DNA of 53,198 nucleotides, taken from positions 1-53,198 of the forward strand of contig CAMIWK010000003.1 of the NCBI GenBank assembly GCA_946402415.1, read 5' to 3'. The notes beneath the pieces were generated by a model. That model made no database searches. It was not told the origin of the DNA and saw only the letters and a list, made by a program, of their open reading frames with translations. The translations under genes and the position numbers were made by a program. Below are positions 27,193-36,561 of the stretch, in pieces; within the stretch, counting starts at the first letter, position 1, and every line of letters begins with the position of its first letter. This DNA comes from an uncultured Fibrobacter sp. Lineage in GTDB: Bacteria; Fibrobacterota; Fibrobacteria; Fibrobacterales; Fibrobacteraceae.

Positions 27193-28004
27193 TTAATCCG
27201 GAATTGCAAACTCGGCTTCGTGAACGTTTTAATCCAGACGGTTCTAGTCTGCGACGCGCACAGTTGCGTATGCTCCAAATGCTAGAATTTATCGACGATG
27301 TTTGTAAAAATAATGGTATTGTGTATTGGCTGGATTCTGGTACTTTGTTGGGCGCCGCTCGTCATGGAGGATATATCCCATGGGATGATGATACCGATAT
27401 TTGCATGTCGGCTGAAGATTACCAAAAATTCAAGAAAATCATGTTGTCCCAAAAATTGAGCGATGAGTTTGTTTTGCAATGTGATGAAACGGACAAAGGC
27501 TTCTATTCTCCTTGGGATGTTCTTCGAGATCTGAAAAGCGAATATATTCAGGATTCTGCTCTTCATAACAAGAGGAAGTATAGAGGGGTGCAGGTCGATA
27601 TCTTTTATCAGGATGACCGTGCTTATGAGAGTGCGCGAAAATGGATGACGTTTTTGTATAATAAGTTGATTTTGCGGGTTGTAGCAGGAAAGAGTATAAA
27701 AGCACGTATTTTTAGGCCATTTTTGCCAGTAAGCTACTTCCTTATAAAGAAGGTTATAACGCCTTTATTGCACCTCGTTCATCGTAAGAAAAATGATTAT
27801 TATAGGATGCCATACGGAGTCCCCTTTAAATCCATAAGATACAAGAAAAACATATTCCCTGTGGAGCGGATCGAGTTTGAAGGTAAGATGTTCAATGCTC
27901 CTCGGAATGTGGATGAATATCTTAAGGATATTTACGGGAATTGGGAGAAAATTCCTGATATCGACGAAATACAGACCCATAATGTAGAACTTAAATTTTA
28001 TTGA
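27189..28004 (+). CDS. LicD-family phosphotransferase
   Basis: LRMLQMLEFIDDVCKNNGIVYWLDSGTLLGAARHGGYIPWDDDTDICM; ATGA overlap start at 27189. Confidence 0.92.
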   Translation: MINPELQTRLRERFNPDGSSLRRAQLRMLQMLEFIDDVCKNNGIVYWLDSGTLLGAARHGGYIPWDDDTDICMSAEDYQKFKKIMLSQKLSDEFVLQCDETDKGFYSPWDVLRDLKSEYIQDSALHNKRKYRGVQVDIFYQDDRAYESARKWMTFLYNKLILRVVAGKSIKARIFRPFLPVSYFLIKKVITPLLHLVHRKKNDYYRMPYGVPFKSIRYKKNIFPVERIEFEGKMFNAPRNVDEYLKDIYGNWEKIPDIDEIQTHNVELKFY

Positions 28005-28030
28005 TAAATACTATTTATTCTGCCTGTAAA

Positions 28031-29062
28031 ATGACAAATTCAAGCGAACGACTGGATTACCTAGACCTCTTAAAGGGTTTTGCCATATTTCTTGTGGTTA
28101 TGGGACATTTTTTGGCGTGGACATTCCCTGCCGATGTAGATCGTGGTTTTTATCCCCTATTTGTGAAGAACGTCATTTATTCTTTCCACATGCCACTCTT
28201 TTTCTTTGTCTCGGGTTATCTCGTGGACTTAAAAAGAAAGGAATGGAAGATTGGAACGGGAATGACTGTGATTTGGAAGCGGGTACAGACCTTGTTGCTG
28301 CCGGGTTTTTCTTTTTTGTTGATTCTGTATGTAAGGACTGGGGCGGTATATTTTGAATGGTTCCTGAAAGTTCTTTTTGAAATGTATCTTGCTTACGTAG
28401 TAACGAGACTGGTTTCACGCTATCTGTTTAACAAAGTTTCTGTAGAAATGGTCCTGCATGTAGGGGCAGTTGTCGCTTTTTTCCTTGTAAAGCGCTTGTC
28501 GACCGGTACATCCGTGAATGACTTGCTGTCTTTTTCGGCATTCTGTAATTTTTACCCCTATTTTCTTTTAGGCTATGTATGTTGCCGTTTTAAAATGGAA
28601 AAGCTTGTTGCTTCGAAAGATTGGATATATTCGCTATGCGTTGTTGCTTGGTGTGTTTTGTTTCTTGTCATGAGAGAAACAGAGTTTCCGGGAAAAAAAT
28701 ACATTATCGCAATTTCGGCTATTGTTGCGTGCCTTAAGCTTGCGCTAAGCATTGATTTTTCAAAAACCTCACTTGTTATAAGAACTTTGATACGGTGGGG
28801 GAAGATTTCCTTGGCGATATACCTTATAAGTCCGATGATTATCCCCTGGTTTCCTGAATTGGGAATGTACTTTATCAAAGCAGATGCGTATGAGCGTTTT
28901 GGCAGCTTTACACACGCGACACATTTGACATCTATTTTTTGCCAGGTTGTTTCTGGTGTGGTTATCAGCCTCTATGTATGCGTGATTTGCTCTTTGCTGA
29001 AAAAAATTTTCGAAAAAAGTAAAGTTTTGAACTTTATTTTATTTGGACAGAAATCTGAATGA
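28031..29062 (+). CDS. Acyltransferase 3 / fucose-4-O-acetylase-like membrane protein
   Basis: ERLDYLDLLKGFAIFLVVMGHFL...YSFHMPLFFFVSGYL; multi-TM. Confidence 0.85.
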   Translation: MTNSSERLDYLDLLKGFAIFLVVMGHFLAWTFPADVDRGFYPLFVKNVIYSFHMPLFFFVSGYLVDLKRKEWKIGTGMTVIWKRVQTLLLPGFSFLLILYVRTGAVYFEWFLKVLFEMYLAYVVTRLVSRYLFNKVSVEMVLHVGAVVAFFLVKRLSTGTSVNDLLSFSAFCNFYPYFLLGYVCCRFKMEKLVASKDWIYSLCVVAWCVLFLVMRETEFPGKKYIIAISAIVACLKLALSIDFSKTSLVIRTLIRWGKISLAIYLISPMIIPWFPELGMYFIKADAYERFGSFTHATHLTSIFCQVVSGVVISLYVCVICSLLKKIFEKSKVLNFILFGQKSE

Positions 29063-29093
29063 TGTTTTGGATTAGAAGCTGAACAAAGATGAT

Positions 29094-30608
29094 ATGATGG
29101 ATTCTCCTAAGCATAATAGAAATGAACGGCTAGCCAAAAATACGTTGCTGCTGTATTTCCGTATGCTCTTTGTGATGTTTGTAGGACTTTACGTGAGTCG
29201 TATTGTTCTTCAGGAATTAGGTGAATCTGATTTTGGTGTATATAATGTTGTTGGAGGTTTTGTCGCGATGTTTGCGATAATCTCCAGTTCACTATCCAGT
29301 GCAATTAGCCGTTATATAACATTTGAATTGGGTAAAGGAGATGGGGGACGCTTAAGAGAAGTGTTTTCTATGTCAGTGAACATCCAGTTAATCATTGGTT
29401 TGTTTATTCTTGTAATTGGTGAAATTGCGGGATTATGGTTTATTGAAAATAAGATGTCAATAGACGAAACTCGAAGAAATGTTGCTGTTGTTGTGTTCCA
29501 ATTTTCGTTATTGACTTTCTTAGTTAATTTGATTAGTGTTCCGTACAATGCGTGTGTTATTGCTCATGAAAAAATGAAGTTCTTCGCTTATATCGGTGTA
29601 GTGGAGGTTTTCCTTAAATTATTCGCTGTTTTTATCTTAAAATATGTATGCTTTGATAAACTAGAATTGTGGGCTTTACTTTTGATGTTGATTGCCGTTG
29701 TTTTGAGGTTGGTCTATGGTATTTATTGCAGGAAAAATTTTAAGGAATGCCGCTACAAGTTTAATATAAATCAAGATTTACTGAAAGAGATGTTTGGTTT
29801 CGCTGGATGGAATTTTATAGGGGAAATAGCGGGGGTATTACGAAATCATGGCGTGAATGTTTTGTTGAATGTTTATTTTGGTCCAGTTGTAAATGCGGGT
29901 AGGGGTATTGCCAATCAGGTTAGCCATGCGGTTAATCAGTTTTCAAGGAATTTTATGATTGCCGTATCGCCACAGATTACAAAGCTCTATGCAAAAGAAG
30001 AAATTGCGTCTTCTTATAACTTGGCTTTGATGAGTTCCAGATTGTCAGGATGCTTGCTTTTAATAGTGTCGTTGCCGTTGGTTATGGAAATGGATTTCGT
30101 TTTGCATTTATGGCTTGGACCATATCCTCAAGCAGCTTTGAATTTCTCAATTTTGTCTATTATTCTTGTGGCAGTAGAATCAATCGCCTTGCCTTTTGTT
30201 ACGTTGCAACGCGCTACTGGGAAAATGAAAAAATATCAGCTTATTGTTGGGACTGTACATTTATTGAATTTTCCTATTTCTTTTCTGTTGCTTGCCGGAA
30301 GCTTTAGAGCAGATTATGTTTACTATGTTGCTATTTTTCTGGCTATAGTCTGCTTGTTTTGTAGAGTCGCCTTGTTAAAAGATAATATGCCTATTTCTAT
30401 GGCTCCTTTTTTCAAAGATGTATGTCTTCGTTTGTTGCTGGTCGTTTCGGCCTGTGTGATAATGTGTTATATTGTTAAACAATATATTTCTATACCTCCT
30501 ATTGGCAGTATGTTGTTAATAGTACTGTTTTCTACTATTCTGGTTGTTCTTTTGGGGATGAAAAAATCGGAAATTATTTTCTTGAAAAATAAAATTAGGG
30601 GAAAGTGA
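29094..30608 (+). CDS. Polysaccharide/oligosaccharide flippase (Wzx-like, MATE/MVF fold)
   Basis: LAKNTLLLYFRMLFVMFVGLYVSRIVLQELGESDFGVYNVVGGFV; about 12 TM. Confidence 0.88.
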   Translation: MMDSPKHNRNERLAKNTLLLYFRMLFVMFVGLYVSRIVLQELGESDFGVYNVVGGFVAMFAIISSSLSSAISRYITFELGKGDGGRLREVFSMSVNIQLIIGLFILVIGEIAGLWFIENKMSIDETRRNVAVVVFQFSLLTFLVNLISVPYNACVIAHEKMKFFAYIGVVEVFLKLFAVFILKYVCFDKLELWALLLMLIAVVLRLVYGIYCRKNFKECRYKFNINQDLLKEMFGFAGWNFIGEIAGVLRNHGVNVLLNVYFGPVVNAGRGIANQVSHAVNQFSRNFMIAVSPQITKLYAKEEIASSYNLALMSSRLSGCLLLIVSLPLVMEMDFVLHLWLGPYPQAALNFSILSIILVAVESIALPFVTLQRATGKMKKYQLIVGTVHLLNFPISFLLLAGSFRADYVYYVAIFLAIVCLFCRVALLKDNMPISMAPFFKDVCLRLLLVVSACVIMCYIVKQYISIPPIGSMLLIVLFSTILVVLLGMKKSEIIFLKNKIRGK

Positions 30609-30609
30609 A

Positions 30610-31779
30610 ATGAAGGTTCTCTACGTGCTTGCTCCGAATGATCGCTTTAACTATGGCGATATATTGTTTCCGCATATTATTAGCAAGAGCTTGAAAGCTT
30701 TTGACAAGTGTATTTTCGTCTCAACAACTAAATCAGATTTGTCAAAATATGGTGCCATGCCAACGGAATCTCTTGAGATTTTGCAAGATGTAAATCCTAG
30801 TGATTCGAATTATCTGATTGTCGCTGGTGGTGAATGTCTTACGGTTTCATGGGAAACGATATTGGGTTATATTGATTCTGATGTGGATCGACTGAAAAGA
30901 TGGATGAGTTACCGATATATAAGAAAGCTAAGGCCGTGTGTGTTGAAATGGTTTTCGTACTTCAAAAGAAAAATAAAAACGAGGTATCCCTTTTCTATTG
31001 GCAAAAATGAGCTACCTGCCTTTAAGCGTGTGATTTACAATTCGTTAGGACGATGCTATTTAAGGAAAAACCCCGGCGTTCTTCTGGAAAAAAAGACTCG
31101 TGCGATTCTTTCAAGCGTGGATTATTTGGCGGTTCGTGATAAAATGACATATGAGGCATTGCAGAGCAATGGCATTCCGTGCTTCTTGCGTCCAGATTCG
31201 GCTATTTTGATGTCGGCTATTTTCACAGAGGATTATCTTGAAAGTCATATGACTGTTGATAAGCGTAAATTTGATTTAGGAAATTACATTTTCTTTCAGA
31301 CGTATGCTATTGACAAACAAAAAGAAAGTCAATTGATAGAGATAATCAAAAGTATCTACTCAAAGTATAAGAAGAAATTTGTATTATGCCCGATTGGGAC
31401 TGCTCTTGGGCATAATGACCAAAAAACTTTGCTTCGTATTTCGCAAAAACTGGATAAAGAGATTGAAGCATTTATTGATACGCCCAATATTTGGGATATT
31501 ATGTGGTTGATTAAGCATTCTTGTCTTTATTCTGGAACAAGTTTGCATGGCACAATAACAGCAATGAGTTTTGCGATACCGTTTGCTGTACATGGCCCAG
31601 TAAAGCTAAGGTCGTATATTGATACATGGGCTCCAGCTATGGGAAAATGCTTTTCTGATGAAGATGGTTTGCTTGCCAATATAGAAAGGCAATTGGAACG
31701 CCCTGAAATATGCGATATTTCGGAACAGATGGAATCAATTCGCCGTTCTTTTCAGAAAATAGAAGAATTGTTAGAGTGA
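30610..31779 (+). CDS. Polysaccharide pyruvyl transferase family protein
   Basis: MKVLYVLAPNDRFNYGDILFPHI...CLYSGTSLHGTITAMSFAIPF. Confidence 0.82.
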   Translation: MKVLYVLAPNDRFNYGDILFPHIISKSLKAFDKCIFVSTTKSDLSKYGAMPTESLEILQDVNPSDSNYLIVAGGECLTVSWETILGYIDSDVDRLKRWMSYRYIRKLRPCVLKWFSYFKRKIKTRYPFSIGKNELPAFKRVIYNSLGRCYLRKNPGVLLEKKTRAILSSVDYLAVRDKMTYEALQSNGIPCFLRPDSAILMSAIFTEDYLESHMTVDKRKFDLGNYIFFQTYAIDKQKESQLIEIIKSIYSKYKKKFVLCPIGTALGHNDQKTLLRISQKLDKEIEAFIDTPNIWDIMWLIKHSCLYSGTSLHGTITAMSFAIPFAVHGPVKLRSYIDTWAPAMGKCFSDEDGLLANIERQLERPEICDISEQMESIRRSFQKIEELLE

Positions 31780-31895
31780 AAGTAAGGGTGTGGATTGTTT
31801 TTTTCTACATTAGCTAGCAGAAGGAGGCTTTGCTTGTGAGAGTCTACTAAGATTGCTGGATGAGAGCGGTTTGAGAATTAGGAATAGCTGAATAT

Positions 31896-33200
31896 ATGGA
31901 AATATTTGTTGTAAATGTCTTTTTATATGTAGTATTATTTTTGTGGGCTTTACGAAATAAGAAAGACTGTAGTGCTTTCTATATTTTTTCAGGTTTGATG
32001 TACGCTGTAGTCGCGTGCATGGGTGTATATATATTCAATGAAAATATTTATCAGAACGAGATACCTGATCATCGGGGCCTTGAGTATTTGAGCTACACCC
32101 CGTTTTTTTTGATGTTTGTTATGATGTTGGTTGTGTTTTGGCCCCTAAAAACTATACCGAAATTTGAATTAGAATGGAGCGACCGAAGGGTGAATTGGTT
32201 TTCCAACATAGCTGTGTTGTTGATCGTTTCTCATATGTTTTTTTGGCTTTACGGTTTCCAATTAGATGCGGCCTCTGATTTGGGCGATGCGTACCACATG
32301 AGTGTTTCCGGCGATTTGGCCTTGCAGTATAGTTCTGACGGAGAGGTTATCATCTCCAAAATTCTTAGAAGGCTTTCTCTTTGTATTACGCCAATTTTCT
32401 TCTATTTGCAATTTTATCGATTTTCTAAAAGCGCTAAAATAGGTGCGGCTGTTGTCTATCTGTGTATAGGAATTTTTGCCAGTGTTGTTCCTGCGATTTT
32501 ACAAGGAAGCCGGGGAAGTTTATTCTTTACGTTATTTTCGTTAATTTATGTATATACGGTTTTTAAAGATGAGATACCGTTAAAAACTAAAAAGAAGTTA
32601 TATGGTTTGTTTGCAGTAGTGATTGTGACCATGTCTTTTTATGTTGTGGTGATTTCAGTGATGCGGAGTAAAGGGGATTCTGAAGGGGCGATTATAAAAA
32701 TTTTCAGATATTTTGGAGAACCATTCTTAAATTTAGGATTGGTGTATTGGAACTCTACAGATGTGCATACATATGGTATTAGGTATTTCCCCAAATTGCT
32801 TGAATTGTATGGGGGATTTGAATTGCCGGAATCTAAATATGGCGTAGATGCCTTGCGTGAATTTTGGACAAAGATTTACGGAGTTAATATGTATTATTTT
32901 AAGACCTTCTTTGGTGACCTGTACATGGAATTCGGCGTTGTGGGAGCTTTTATTGTATCCACATTAACCGCAACTGGGGCGTGGCTGTCAAAGAAACTAA
33001 AGAATCCGCTGCTTTGTCACTTTATTTTGTACTATTATGCGAAAAATGTCGTTATATGGGGCATATTCGGTTTCGGGGTTACGCAAAATGTTTGTGTCGA
33101 CTTGGCTTATGCGCTTGTGTTTTGGTATATTTTCTCGAAATTCTGGAATCCGGTAAAGAAAGAAGAGGATGGGGAAAAAGAGGAGAAAAAGAGCGGATGA
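31896..33200 (+). CDS. O-antigen/capsule polymerase (Wzy-like)
   Basis: Multi-TM, large loop; LQGSRGSLFFTLFSLIYVYTVF pattern; position in the locus. Confidence 0.72.
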   Translation: MEIFVVNVFLYVVLFLWALRNKKDCSAFYIFSGLMYAVVACMGVYIFNENIYQNEIPDHRGLEYLSYTPFFLMFVMMLVVFWPLKTIPKFELEWSDRRVNWFSNIAVLLIVSHMFFWLYGFQLDAASDLGDAYHMSVSGDLALQYSSDGEVIISKILRRLSLCITPIFFYLQFYRFSKSAKIGAAVVYLCIGIFASVVPAILQGSRGSLFFTLFSLIYVYTVFKDEIPLKTKKKLYGLFAVVIVTMSFYVVVISVMRSKGDSEGAIIKIFRYFGEPFLNLGLVYWNSTDVHTYGIRYFPKLLELYGGFELPESKYGVDALREFWTKIYGVNMYYFKTFFGDLYMEFGVVGAFIVSTLTATGAWLSKKLKNPLLCHFILYYYAKNVVIWGIFGFGVTQNVCVDLAYALVFWYIFSKFWNPVKKEEDGEKEEKKSG

Positions 33201-34150
33201 AATTTTCAGTAGCAATCCCCGCATATAAATCTAGATATTTGAAAGAGGCTTTAGAGAGCTGTCTGTCTCAGACCTACGACGATTACGAAGTTGTTGTGGT
33301 AGATGATGCGTCTCCTGAAAACTTGCAGAAAACGGTGGATAGCCTTAATGATTCTCGGATTCACTACTATCGGAATGAGAAAAACTGTGGAGCAATAGAC
33401 GTAGTTGACAATTGGAATATATGTCTTGAGCACTGCAGTGGTGAATACGTGATATGCATGGGCGATGACGATAAACTGACCCCTAATTGTCTCTCAGATT
33501 ATGCAAAATTAATAGAAAAATACCCCCAGTTGGCTGTTTATCACGCTTGGACCGAAATAATTGATGAGAATTCAAAGTTTAAAGATATGCAGCAACCTCG
33601 TCCTGAATATGAGAGTGGCTTGTCGTTAGTTTGGAATCGATGGAATGGACGGAATAAGCAGTATATTGGCGATTTTTGCTTTAATAGGGCAGAATTGGAA
33701 AAAATAGGTGGCTTTGTTAAACTGCCATTGGCATGGTTCTCCGATGATATTACGGTTGCGATGATGTCGATTCAAAAAGGAATTGCCAATACGCAAACGG
33801 TTTGTTTTCAGTATCGGGAAAATTCATTAACACTGACGAATTCGGGGCGCACGGATATAAAAATAAACGCAACAATGCAGGCGAAACAATGGTATGATGT
33901 TTTTTTTAGTAGACTGGAGGCAAATAAGGATACGTTGTCTGCGGTAGACCAGAAATATTTAGTTCTTTTGCGACAACAGCTCCCGGTGTATTACAGAGAA
34001 CGGCAAGCCAAGTGGTTGAGGCAAGATTTGAATAATCATTTACTTCATTCTTTCTATTGGTGTATTCATAGAAAAAAATATGACTTGACGTTAAGGATGA
34101 TTTTTTCTGGTTTGTTCAATGCGATTAAAAAGAGGATGAGACGGGCATGA
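33197..34150 (+). CDS. Glycosyltransferase family 2
   Basis: MKFSVAIPAYKSRYLKEALESCLSQTYDDYEVVVVDDASPEN; start at ATGA overlap 33197 rather than the longer ORF. Confidence 0.92.
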   Translation: MKFSVAIPAYKSRYLKEALESCLSQTYDDYEVVVVDDASPENLQKTVDSLNDSRIHYYRNEKNCGAIDVVDNWNICLEHCSGEYVICMGDDDKLTPNCLSDYAKLIEKYPQLAVYHAWTEIIDENSKFKDMQQPRPEYESGLSLVWNRWNGRNKQYIGDFCFNRAELEKIGGFVKLPLAWFSDDITVAMMSIQKGIANTQTVCFQYRENSLTLTNSGRTDIKINATMQAKQWYDVFFSRLEANKDTLSAVDQKYLVLLRQQLPVYYRERQAKWLRQDLNNHLLHSFYWCIHRKKYDLTLRMIFSGLFNAIKKRMRRA

Positions 34151-35364
34151 AAATTTTGATTGCTTCAAGGGTTCCTTCGCATCCGAATAGGATGGGGAAC
34201 AACTATGCGATTGTGAAGCAGGCTGAGGCATTGATGCAGCTCGGTTGCGAGGTGCATTTTATGTGGGTCCAAGAAAGACCTCTGAAAAATATGGATGAGA
34301 ACACTCAAAAGGTTGTTAAGGAATGTTCTTTGTATTGGGGAAACCGATTTTACCACTACCAGGTCCCTCTCTTTTATAAATTAATCTCAGTAGCCCGAAG
34401 ATCTTTCGCTAAGCATTTTAGAAAGGGCTTTTTCAATATAGATACTTGGTACCATCGTTGCATTGTTGACTATATTAACCGAATAAATGCTAAGGAGCAT
34501 TTTGACGCCTGCATTGTCAATTATTTTGATTTGTCCAGGGTCCTTTCTGAGGTTGATATTCCGAAGAAAGCGTTGCACACCCACGATAACCATATTTACA
34601 ATAATGTGAAATATGCGGGAGACGAGACCTTGGCGAAGAACGGAGGGGTAGGGGCAAAGTTTTTCAAAGGGATGCCGCCTAACAGAACGCTTTCTCCCAA
34701 TGACGAGGCGAGAGCTTTGCAACGTGCTCCTCATATTTTTTCGTTACAGGACGAAGAGACGGCCATATTTGAATGCCTTGCTCCCCGTAGTCATGTATAT
34801 ACCATATATTCCCTGTTCCCTCATCGCGAGACGCCTGTGGTGGGAAACCACAACATGCTAGTTTTGGCGGCAAATACACTTTTTAATATTAGTGGCATAA
34901 TCTGGTTTATTGACAATATATTGTCTTCAATCGTGGAAGCTTTTCCAGATGCAAAATTGTTGCTTGCTGGAAATGCCGCCAAAGTTATCGAAAAGAAGTA
35001 TCCGAACCACCCTTCTATTGATTATGTTGGCTACGTTGCGGATTTGGCGGAGTTCTTTGCTAGAGGGGATGTGGCGGTCAACCCTATTTATCAGGGAACA
35101 GGCTTGAAGATAAAGACGTTTGAATCTCTGGCTTACGATAAAGTCTTGTTGACACATCCCCATAGCAAAAAGGGGGTTTTTGACAAGGATAACGCTCCCA
35201 TATTCTCATCGGAGAAAGCGGAAGACTGGGTGGGTTTCCTTAAGAGGGTGTGGAATACTCCCGGCGAGATTGAAAATATAAAGTGTAAAAATAAGATGTA
35301 TTTGGACAAGATGAATAATTATGTATTGAGTGAATATAAGCGGTTTTTAGAGGCCGAGAACTAA
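34147..35364 (+). CDS. Glycosyltransferase (GT4/GT1-like)
   Basis: C-terminal AFPDAKLLLAGNAAKVIEKKYP...VNPIYQGTGLKIKTFESLAYDK; ATGA overlap start. Confidence 0.82.
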   Translation: MKILIASRVPSHPNRMGNNYAIVKQAEALMQLGCEVHFMWVQERPLKNMDENTQKVVKECSLYWGNRFYHYQVPLFYKLISVARRSFAKHFRKGFFNIDTWYHRCIVDYINRINAKEHFDACIVNYFDLSRVLSEVDIPKKALHTHDNHIYNNVKYAGDETLAKNGGVGAKFFKGMPPNRTLSPNDEARALQRAPHIFSLQDEETAIFECLAPRSHVYTIYSLFPHRETPVVGNHNMLVLAANTLFNISGIIWFIDNILSSIVEAFPDAKLLLAGNAAKVIEKKYPNHPSIDYVGYVADLAEFFARGDVAVNPIYQGTGLKIKTFESLAYDKVLLTHPHSKKGVFDKDNAPIFSSEKAEDWVGFLKRVWNTPGEIENIKCKNKMYLDKMNNYVLSEYKRFLEAEN

Positions 35365-36557
35365 TGTTAAAGAAGATAATTTATTGTTGTGAAAAGATTC
35401 TTTTTGACTTGTTTTGTATTTTCCCGATGCAAAATAAGATTATCGGCAACACCATGCGTGGCCGTAAATTTGGAGATAACCCGCAGTATGTTTTTGAAGC
35501 TTTGCATCAGTTGAATTCAAATATTGATTTTGTGTGGCTAGTTGATAAGCGGTTCCAGGTGGATTTGCCCGATTGGGTCAGGCCTGTGTATTACAATAAT
35601 GTATTCAGACTATTGTTTGAAATGGCCACGGCGAAGGTGTACATCAATTCCCATGTTTATGGAATGGGCTGGCATAAACGCAAAGGCCAGATTGTCATAG
35701 AAACTTTTCATGGTGGGTTGGGCATTAAAAAAATCAATTTTGATGTCGCTCACGTTCGGGAAACGCCTCGATTGGCGAAATCTATCATCAACACGTGCAA
35801 AATATCCGATGTGTTTATTTCGCAGTCAGAACATTTATCGAATCTTTATCGTAGGGCATTCGGTTATAAAGGACCGATATATAAATGTGGCTACCCTAAG
35901 AATGACAAACTCTTAAAGAATTGCCCTGAAATACCTGCAGATGTTCATCGCCATTTTGGCATTTCAGAAAATGATAAAATAGTCCTATATGCACCCACAT
36001 TTAGGGATTCTTTTGAGAAGAACGGCGAGATGGATTTCTCGGTTTATGGGATAGATTTTGTTCGGATGAAATCTGCTTTCGAGAAAAAATTCGGCGGGAC
36101 ATGGACTGTCATGGTGAAATGGCACCCTATTCTTGCGAATTATGTGAAAGGCAGGGATGTTGGGCTGAGTAGGGACTATCTGGATGCTACGCAGTATAAC
36201 GATATGCAGGACTTGATCATTGCGTCTGATGCCGTTGTTTCGGACTATTCAAGCTGTATCTTTGATGCGGCTCTGCGAAAAATTCCTTGCTTTACTTTTG
36301 CAACCGATTTTGAAGAATATAAGAAAGACCGTGGCGTGTATTATGAAATGGATGAACTGCCGTTCCCCTATGCTCAAAATAACGATGAATTGGAAGCGAA
36401 TATATTAAATTTTAACCAAGAGAGTTACTCGGACAAGTGGGTGGCTTTTAAGGAAAGAACAGGCCTGTTTGAATCGGGGCATGCTGCTCTCGACATAGCC
36501 CGTAAAATTGATGGATTTATAAAGACTGGTAGGGTCTCCTGGACTCTAGATTCTTGA
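35364..36557 (+). CDS. CDP-glycerol glycerophosphotransferase family (TagB/TagF-like)
   Basis: IETFHGGLGIKK, KCGYPKNDKLL, VLYAPTFRDSF, VSDYSSCIFDAALRKIP. Confidence 0.9.
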   Translation: MLKKIIYCCEKILFDLFCIFPMQNKIIGNTMRGRKFGDNPQYVFEALHQLNSNIDFVWLVDKRFQVDLPDWVRPVYYNNVFRLLFEMATAKVYINSHVYGMGWHKRKGQIVIETFHGGLGIKKINFDVAHVRETPRLAKSIINTCKISDVFISQSEHLSNLYRRAFGYKGPIYKCGYPKNDKLLKNCPEIPADVHRHFGISENDKIVLYAPTFRDSFEKNGEMDFSVYGIDFVRMKSAFEKKFGGTWTVMVKWHPILANYVKGRDVGLSRDYLDATQYNDMQDLIIASDAVVSDYSSCIFDAALRKIPCFTFATDFEEYKKDRGVYYEMDELPFPYAQNNDELEANILNFNQESYSDKWVAFKERTGLFESGHAALDIARKIDGFIKTGRVSWTLDS

Positions 36558-36561
36558 TGGG

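Noticed and set aside
32981-33196. N-terminal extension of the GT2 ORF
   Set aside because: It lies out of frame inside the polymerase gene; the true start is the ATGA overlap at 33197.
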